Positions 15,178-20,190 of a stretch of 20,190 nt of DNA are shown piece by piece. The DNA is from CAADGL01 sp964643885 (GTDB taxonomy: Bacteria; Planctomycetota; Phycisphaerae; UBA1845; Fen-1342): contig CAZXUI010000081.1 of NCBI GenBank assembly GCA_964643885.1, positions 1 through 20,190 on the forward strand, in the 5' to 3' direction. The translations under genes and the position numbers were made by a program. A model generated the notes under the pieces. The model did no database searches, was not told the DNA's origin, and saw only the letters and a list, made by a program, of their open reading frames with translations. Position 1 is the stretch's first letter; each line of letters opens with the position of its first letter.

Positions 15178-15996
15178 ATGCCCCGCCTGTCGCAAAAGAC
15201 CGCGCTCATCACCGGCGCCGCCCGCGGCATCGGCGCCGCCGTCGCCCGCGTCTTTTGCCGCGAAGGCGCCCACTGCATTCTCACCGACATCCGCGACGAG
15301 CTCGGCCGCACCATCGCCGCCGAGCTGTCGCCCGGCGCCGAGTATCACCGGCTCGACGTCCGCCTCGAGGACGACTGGCTGCGCGTCATCGACGCCGTCC
15401 TTGCCCGCCACGGCCGGCTCGACATCCTCGTCAACAACGCCGCGATCACCGGCTTCGAAGGCCCCGCCGTCCCCCATGACCCCGAGCACACCGCGCTCGA
15501 AGACTGGCGGGCCGTCCACGAGACCAACCTCGACGGCGTCTTCCTCGGCTGCAAGCACGCCATCCGCGCCATGCGCCCGGCCGGCCGCGGCTCCATCATC
15601 AACCTCGGCTCGCGCTCGGGCGTCGTGGGCATCCCCGGCGCGGCCGCCTATGCCGCCAGCAAAGCCGCCGTGCGCAACCACACGAAATCCGTCGCCCTCT
15701 ACTGCGCCGAGCAGGGGCTGGCGATCCGCTGCAACGTCATCCAGCCGGCCGCGATCCTGACGCCCATGTGGGAGCCGGTCCTCGGCTCCGGTCCCGACCG
15801 CGAGCAGCGCATGGCCGAGTTCGTCGCCGACGTGCCGCTGGGCCGCTTCGGCACACCCGAGGAGGTCGCCGCCGTGGCCGTCCACCTGGCGTCCGACGAA
15901 TCCGCCTACACGACCGGGGCCGAGTTCACGATCGACGGCGGCCTGCTGGCCGGGACGGCCGTCCCCCCGCTGCGCCCGGACGATCATTCCGAGTAG
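15178..15996 (+). CDS. Short-chain dehydrogenase/reductase (classical SDR)
   Basis: The 272-residue cytoplasmic oxidoreductase uses NAD(P)(H) to interconvert an alcohol and a carbonyl. The Rossmann glycine motif TGAARGIG is at 12-19, and the acidic D37 at the end of strand 2 favours NAD(H). NNAA is at 86-89 and Asn117 is in place. The catalytic triad is S145, Y158 and K162 with the standard 13-residue Ser-Tyr spacing. The length of about 250-270 is typical, and the C-terminal 'FTIDGG' is characteristic of the family. The ATG at 15178 was chosen because AGGAGG lies 9 nt upstream. An ATG at 15171 is out of frame and too close to it. The last 15 residues are a variable tail. The substrate is unknown, and neighbours give no pathway clue. 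Confidence 0.95.
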   Translation: MPRLSQKTALITGAARGIGAAVARVFCREGAHCILTDIRDELGRTIAAELSPGAEYHRLDVRLEDDWLRVIDAVLARHGRLDILVNNAAITGFEGPAVPHDPEHTALEDWRAVHETNLDGVFLGCKHAIRAMRPAGRGSIINLGSRSGVVGIPGAAAYAASKAAVRNHTKSVALYCAEQGLAIRCNVIQPAAILTPMWEPVLGSGPDREQRMAEFVADVPLGRFGTPEEVAAVAVHLASDESAYTTGAEFTIDGGLLAGTAVPPLRPDDHSE

Positions 15997-16089
15997 AAAA
16001 AGCGGTGAAAACGCGCGCTGGCGAGAATGTAGACTGGAGCCATGCTCTGCCGCGACCCGTGGACGACGCGCAGGACGCGGCGTCGCCGC

Positions 16090-16161
16090 GGCCCCCGAAG
16101 GGGGCCAAGGGTGCTTGCCTCGGGTGCAGCGAATCCGCCGGCAGGCGAGCGAGCGGCACCC
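16090..16161. repeat. Structured intergenic element with two hairpins
   Basis: In the 266-bp gap after the dehydrogenase gene, GGCCCCC-GAA-GGGGGCC (16090-16106) forms a perfect 7-bp stem with a triloop. Directly after it GGGTGC (16109-16114) pairs with GCACCC (16156-16161) around an imperfect inner stem. Just upstream, at about 16078-16091, GCGGCG and CGCCGC also form a palindrome. It could be a terminator, a small RNA or a dispersed palindromic element. There is no T run. Confidence 0.4.
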
Positions 16162-16262
16162 GTGGATTGCAGGCTCCCTTTGCGCATCTCGCGGGACGCG
16201 CGAAGCGGATCACGGCACAATCAGCGCAACGACACCGGCAACCTGGACCTGAGGATCACAAC

Positions 16263-16847
16263 ATGATCAGCAAAGCCCGAACGGTTGACGAATATCTGGC
16301 CGAGCTGCCCGAGGAGCGGCGCACCGCCATCGAGGCCGTCCGCAAGGTCATCCGCAAGAACCTGCCCAAGGGCTACGAGGAGGGCATGCAGTACGGCATG
16401 ATCGGGTACTACGTGCCGCACAGCCTCTATCCCCCCGGCTACCACTGCGACCCGACCCAGCCGCTCCCCTTCGCCAGTCTCGCATCGCAGAAAAACCACA
16501 TGGCCATCTACATGATGTGCATCTACGGCAGCCGCGAGCACGAGGCCTGGTTTCGCGAGCAGTGGGCCAGAACGGGCAAAAAGCTCGACATGGGCAAGTC
16601 GTGCATCCGTTTCAGGAAACTCGACGACCTGCCGCTCGATCTGATCGGCCAGGCGGTCGCCCGCGTGCCGGTCAACGACTGCATCGCCTTCTACGAAGCG
16701 GTCCTCAAGCCGCCCGCGAAAACCGCAGCCAGGCCGGCCGCGAAATCCACCGCCAGGAAAACGGCCAAACCCGCGGCGAGAAGAACGGCAGAGTCACCTG
16801 CCAAATCCACCGTCAAACGAGGAAGTCGCCGCGCCTTGGGTAGGTGA
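16263..16847 (+). CDS. DUF1801 (YdhG-like) protein with basic Lys/Ala/Pro-rich tail
   Basis: The 194-residue protein begins 'MISKARTVDEYLAELPEERR' and contains a DUF1801 domain at about 15-130, with motifs 'EGMQYGMIGYYVP', 'ASQKNHMAIYMM' and 'GKSCIRFRKLDDLPLDLI'. The biochemical role of this family is not established. Residues 150-194 form a low-complexity tail of Lys, Arg, Ala, Pro and Thr (PAAKSTARKTAKPAARR), like histone H1 or the tails of bacterial nucleoid proteins. This suggests DNA or RNA binding, but it is only an inference. The ATG at 16263 was chosen because it begins the conserved domain and GAGG lies about 9 nt upstream; the open frame extends far upstream without a start signal. 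Confidence 0.88.
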   Translation: MISKARTVDEYLAELPEERRTAIEAVRKVIRKNLPKGYEEGMQYGMIGYYVPHSLYPPGYHCDPTQPLPFASLASQKNHMAIYMMCIYGSREHEAWFREQWARTGKKLDMGKSCIRFRKLDDLPLDLIGQAVARVPVNDCIAFYEAVLKPPAKTAARPAAKSTARKTAKPAARRTAESPAKSTVKRGSRRALGR

Positions 16848-16860
16848 ATGTCATCCGACG

Positions 16861-16915
16861 CCCGCGCTCCCCAACGCGGCTCGGATCATGCCGGCGGGAA
16901 CCCCGCGCTCCCCAA
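16861..16915. repeat. 14-bp direct repeat in the spacer before tldD
   Basis: CCCGCGCTCCCCAA occurs at 16861-16874 and again at 16902-16915, 41 bp apart. The 253-bp spacer (16848-17100) otherwise contains only the weak promoter element at 16994-17002. The repeat could be a regulator site or a chance duplication. Confidence 0.45.
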
Positions 16916-16993
16916 TCGCGTGCGGAACTGCGCCGCGTGGTCCGAACCGCGACAGCGCGCGAACGTGCCGGGGATGTCGCCGCCAGCAACAAG

Positions 16994-17002
16994 TGGTACA
17001 GT
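16994..17002 (+). promoter_or_regulatory. Candidate extended -10 element upstream of the TldD gene
   Basis: TG-G-TACAGT matches an extended -10 and would give a leader of about 90 nt to the GTG start at 17101. No convincing -35 is present. Confidence 0.28.
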
Positions 17003-17100
17003 ATCCACCCGGATGCCCACAGGGCCCGTGGCACCACCCAGGACAACCGTGCGACGCCTCACACGTTCGAGTCCGATGACCGGTAAACAGAGTTGATCCC

Positions 17101-18702
17101 GTGAACCAACCCGACCGCCTCACCCGCAGAGAGTTCGTCCGATCCGTCGCCGCCGCCGGCGCCGCCGGCTATCTCCTCGGCTGCCAGGCGCCACGCACCC
17201 GGCCGGACCAGACCGCGCGAGGAACCGCCGAGCCCGCTCCGGCCGAGATCGACCCCGGCGACTGGGAGGGCCTGGCCGAGCTGGCCCTCCGGCGAATTCG
17301 TGCCGCGGGCGCCGAATACGGCGACATCCGCATCCTCCGCACCCGTTCGCAATCCGTCCGCGGCCAGGACGGCCGAATCGCCGGCGTCTCCGACGGCTTC
17401 GACCACGGCCTGGGCATCCGCGTGCTCTACCACGGCGCCTGGGGCTTCGCCGCCACCTCGCTGGTCACGGCCGCCGAGACGCAGCGCGTGGCCGACCAGG
17501 CCGTGGCCGTCGCCAAGGCCTCCGCCAGCCGCGTCGTCGAACCGGTCCGGCTCGCACCCGAGCCGCCGCACCGCGACCGCTTCGTCACGCAGCGCCGCGT
17601 CGATCCGTTCTCGATCCCGATCGACGCCAAGAGTGCCTCGCTGCTCGAGATCATGGAGCTGCTGCATCAGCACGACGGCATCGCCCGCAGCAGTGCCAGC
17701 CTCTGGACCCAGCGCGACGAAAAGCTCTTCGCATCGACCGAAGGCTCGCTCATCCACTTCGACCTGCTCGCCTGCCACGGCGGCTTCTCGGCCACCGCGC
17801 TGCACGAAGGCCGCTTCGCCTCGCGCTCCTTCGCCACGCCCTATCTGCGCACCGGCTACGAGCTGATCGAAGAGACCGACCTGCTCCTGCACGTGCCGCG
17901 CGTCGCCGCCCAGGCGGCCGAGAAAGTCCGCGCCCCCGCCGTCGAGCCAGGAACCTACGATCTCGTCCTCGACGCCGAGCACCTGGCGCTGACCATCCAC
18001 GAATCCTGCGGCCACCCGAGCGAGCTCGACCGCGCCCTCGGCTACGAAGCCAACTACGCCGGAACGAGCTTCCTGACGCCCGATCAGCTCGGCCGGCTCC
18101 AGTACGGCTCGAAACACGTGAACCTCGTGGCCGACAATACCGAGCCCGGCTGCCTCGCCTCGACCGGCTACGACGACGAGGGCGTCGCCTGTCAGCGCTG
18201 GGACATCGTCCGCGAGGGTGTCTTCGTCGGCTATTCGACCAGCCGCGAGGTCGCCACCAGGATCGACCTGCCGCGCTCGACCGGCTCCTGCCGCGCGGAC
18301 AGTTGGGAGAGCATCCCCATCGTCCGCATCGCCAACGTCGGCCTCCAGCCCGGCGACGCGTCGTTCGACGACCTCTTCGCCGGCATCCGGCGCGGCATCT
18401 ACATCGAGGGCCGCGGCTCGTTCAGCATCGATCAGAAGCGCTACAACTTCCAGTTCGGCGGCGACGCCTTCTGGCTGATCGAGAACGGCCGCCGCACGCA
18501 CATGCTCCGCGACGTGATCTACACCGGCATCACGCCCGAGTTCTGGAACGCCTGCGACGCCGTCGGCGACCGCTCCCTGCGCGAGCGCGACGGCTTCATC
18601 AACTGCGGCAAGGGACAGCCCGGCCAGAGCGGCTGGATGACCCACGCCGCCTGCCCGGCCCGCTTCCGGGCCCAGAACGTCATCACCGGCCGCACGGCGT
18701 AA
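17101..18702 (+). CDS. tldD: TldD-family metalloprotease with Tat lipoprotein signal
   Basis: The 533-residue protein belongs to the TldD/PmbA family, whose TldD-TldE heterodimer degrades unfolded peptides; in E. coli the pair processes microcin B17 and CcdA. The zinc motif HESCGH is at 300-305 (HExxxH), and a conserved Cys in 'NCGKGQP' (C502) fits the third ligand, so this is the active subunit. The N-terminus has a twin-arginine motif TRREFV (8-13), a hydrophobic stretch and lipobox L25-L-G-C28, so the protein is predicted to be Tat-exported and lipid-anchored, unlike cytoplasmic E. coli TldD. The GTG start is the only one possible: an in-frame ATG at 17077 is followed by a stop at 17095, and the ribosome site is weak. 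The TldE gene follows after 39 bp. Confidence 0.94.
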   Translation: MNQPDRLTRREFVRSVAAAGAAGYLLGCQAPRTRPDQTARGTAEPAPAEIDPGDWEGLAELALRRIRAAGAEYGDIRILRTRSQSVRGQDGRIAGVSDGFDHGLGIRVLYHGAWGFAATSLVTAAETQRVADQAVAVAKASASRVVEPVRLAPEPPHRDRFVTQRRVDPFSIPIDAKSASLLEIMELLHQHDGIARSSASLWTQRDEKLFASTEGSLIHFDLLACHGGFSATALHEGRFASRSFATPYLRTGYELIEETDLLLHVPRVAAQAAEKVRAPAVEPGTYDLVLDAEHLALTIHESCGHPSELDRALGYEANYAGTSFLTPDQLGRLQYGSKHVNLVADNTEPGCLASTGYDDEGVACQRWDIVREGVFVGYSTSREVATRIDLPRSTGSCRADSWESIPIVRIANVGLQPGDASFDDLFAGIRRGIYIEGRGSFSIDQKRYNFQFGGDAFWLIENGRRTHMLRDVIYTGITPEFWNACDAVGDRSLRERDGFINCGKGQPGQSGWMTHAACPARFRAQNVITGRTA

Positions 18703-18741
18703 GGACCAACCCCGACCCGACGAAAGCTTCCGGAGCCGCTC

Positions 18742-20082
18742 ATGCTCGTCGAAGAACCCGCAGTGCAAAGCCTGACCGACCGGGCCGAGTTCGACCGCCT
18801 GATCAACCTCGCCCTCAAGGCGGCCGAGGCCGACCACGTCTTCGTCAGCCTCTCCGACCGCGCCGGCGGCACGACCCGGATCGCCAACAACCAGATCGTG
18901 CAGAACGTCGCCACGCGCCGCCGCCAGCTCTCGATCTCCGTCGCCTTCGAGACCCGGCACGGCCGGGCCAGCACGACGGACCTTACGGAACAGGCGATCC
19001 GAGACGCGGCCGCCCAGGCCGTCGCCATCGCCCGCAGCTCGCCGCCCGACCCCGAGTACATGCCGCCCCTCGGACCGCAGCAGTACCCCGTCCTGGTCAC
19101 CCTGCGGCACGAGACCGCCGAGGTCGGCCCCGCACGCCGAGCCGCAGAGGCCGGCCGGGCGATCGACCTGTGCCGCGAGGCCGGCCTCGAAGCGGCCGGC
19201 ATCGTCGAGTCCTACGTGGAGTCGGCTGGCCTGGCCGCCAGCACCGGACTGCGGGCCTTCGAACAGCGCTCCGACGCCCGCTTCAGCCTGACGGCGACGG
19301 GGACGAATTCCTCCGGCTGGGTGAACAACGCCAGCCGCTCGTTCGACGATCTGAACATCGAGTCGCTCGCCCGCACGGCCGTGGACAAGGCGCTCCGCTC
19401 GGCCGATCCGCAGGAGCTGGAGGCGGGGCGCTACACGGTCATTCTCGAGCCGGCCGCCGTCGCCGGCCTGCTCGGCCCGCTGAGCTTCAGTCTTGGCGCC
19501 AAGTCTTATCATCGCGGGACGAGTGCCCTGTCCGGCAAGCTCGGCCAGCCGATTCTGCACGAGCATCTGACGCTGCGCAATCGCCCGGACCATCCTCAGC
19601 TCATGGGCCGCAGCTTCGACGGCCAGGGTCTGCCGGCCGATTTTCAGGTCTGGATCGACGGGGGCGTATTGCGGCGGATCGATTACGACCGCTTCACCGC
19701 GGCCGAGCACAACACGCAGCCCACCTACGGCCTCGACGCGCCGCATCTTTCCGGCACGGCGCCGGCCGGCGCGGGTGTCGAGAGTCTGATCGAGGGCACC
19801 GAGCGCGGCATTCTCGTGACCAACTTCTGGTACATCCGCAGCGTGAACCCGACCGACCTGACGCTCACGGGCATGACGCGCGACGGGACATTCCTGGTCG
19901 AGGATGGCCAGGTCCGATGCGGCCTGCTGAATTTCCGCTGGCACGACAGCCCGCTGCGGGCCCTGCGCGAGGTGCTGGCCTACACGACGCCGCAGGAGGC
20001 GATCACGATGGAGCGGGGAAAGATGCTGCTGCCGGCGCTGAAGATCGCGGATTTCAATTTCTCCAGCGTGACGCGCTTTTGA
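18742..20082 (+). CDS. pmbA: TldE/PmbA-family protein, partner of TldD
   Basis: The 446-residue protein is the catalytically inert partner subunit. It has the family's N-terminal domain (about 15-110) and a C-terminal domain with 'GGVLRRIDYDRFTA', 'ERGILVTNFWYIRSVNPTDLTLTGMTRDGTFLVEDG' and a final 'ADFNFSSVTRF', but no HExxxH zinc motif, as expected for TldE. Length is normal (about 440-450). GGAG lies 8 nt before the ATG. It is in the same operon as TldD (39-bp gap). Unlike TldD it has no signal peptide, yet the heterodimer must share a compartment. It could travel with TldD through the Tat pathway, or pair with a cytoplasmic form. Palindromic repeats start 36 bp after the stop. Confidence 0.94.
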   Translation: MLVEEPAVQSLTDRAEFDRLINLALKAAEADHVFVSLSDRAGGTTRIANNQIVQNVATRRRQLSISVAFETRHGRASTTDLTEQAIRDAAAQAVAIARSSPPDPEYMPPLGPQQYPVLVTLRHETAEVGPARRAAEAGRAIDLCREAGLEAAGIVESYVESAGLAASTGLRAFEQRSDARFSLTATGTNSSGWVNNASRSFDDLNIESLARTAVDKALRSADPQELEAGRYTVILEPAAVAGLLGPLSFSLGAKSYHRGTSALSGKLGQPILHEHLTLRNRPDHPQLMGRSFDGQGLPADFQVWIDGGVLRRIDYDRFTAAEHNTQPTYGLDAPHLSGTAPAGAGVESLIEGTERGILVTNFWYIRSVNPTDLTLTGMTRDGTFLVEDGQVRCGLLNFRWHDSPLRALREVLAYTTPQEAITMERGKMLLPALKIADFNFSSVTRF

Positions 20083-20118
20083 GCAACTAATCGCAGCATG
20101 CCACGGCCACGCGGTCAT

Positions 20119-20190
20119 GGGGGACCGGTCTCTGACCGGTCTGCTGGGGGACCGGTCTCTGACCGGTCTGCTGGGGGACCGGTCTCTGAC
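20119..20190. repeat. Tandem palindromic repeat array, right end (2 full units plus part)
   Basis: Two complete 25-bp cores (20119-20143 and 20146-20170) and a truncated third (20173-20190) are tandemly repeated with a period of 27 bp. The sequence is the exact reverse complement of the core at 1-55. It lies 36 bp after the TldE gene, and its GACCGGTC-TCT-GACCGGTC hairpins could also work in 3' end formation. The array runs off the window edge. Confidence 0.9.

Noticed and set aside
15768..16262. A longer N-terminal extension of the DUF1801 protein reaching back into the dehydrogenase gene
   Set aside because: The first 165 codons are the out-of-frame shadow of the dehydrogenase and spacer; homology-like sequence begins at the ATG at 16263.
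17059..20118. A 1019-residue open frame on the minus strand across both tldD and tldE genes
   Set aside because: It is exactly antisense to two well-supported protease genes, shows only low-complexity Gly/Ala/Val/Asp/Arg sequence, and has no domain. Such frames are expected when codon third positions are almost always G or C.

Overview
The window is a stretch of very GC-rich bacterial chromosome that most likely comes from a planctomycete, possibly of the Phycisphaerae type. The evidence for this is a PEP-CTERM sorting tail, a C-terminal double calcium-loop dockerin-like module with the 'LLGAYGS' ending common in that phylum, signal-peptide-rich gene content, and tRNA and tmRNA genes without an encoded CCA. 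The taxonomic call is an inference from protein style. No rRNA or marker gene is present to settle it.

Layout. The window opens (1-55) and closes (20119-20190) with tandem copies of the same 25-bp palindrome-rich repeat, in opposite orientations. Next come a tRNA-Val(GAC) gene on the minus strand (311-384), a large double-FHA coiled-coil protein (706-2502), and the tmRNA gene ssrA (2742-3097). From about 3.2 to 8.9 kb a single plus-strand cluster encodes a secreted cysteine-rich protein, a HlyD/MacA-type periplasmic adaptor, an ABC ATPase of the LolD/MacB type, two FtsX/MacB-type permeases and a lipoprotein with a four-cysteine motif. Start and stop codons touch or lie within about 30 bp from the adaptor to the lipoprotein, so these five genes are very probably one operon. 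Together they would form an envelope efflux or extraction machine. No outer-membrane TolC-like gene is present.

From 9.0 to 14.9 kb three minus-strand genes encode envelope proteins: a PEP-CTERM beta-propeller-like protein, a dockerin-anchored secreted repeat protein, and a giant polytopic DUF2339 membrane protein. At 15.1 kb the strand switches back to plus, with a short-chain dehydrogenase, a DUF1801 protein carrying a histone-H1-like basic tail, and a TldD/TldE (PmbA) protease pair.

The most unusual points are: the TldD subunit carries a twin-arginine lipoprotein signal while its TldE partner has none; the ABC operon is bracketed by two cysteine-rich exported proteins; the ends of the window carry inverted palindromic repeat arrays; and the tRNA-Val anticodon loop has C instead of the near-universal U33. 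Many very long antisense ORFs occur. I regard them as shadows produced by the high GC content.
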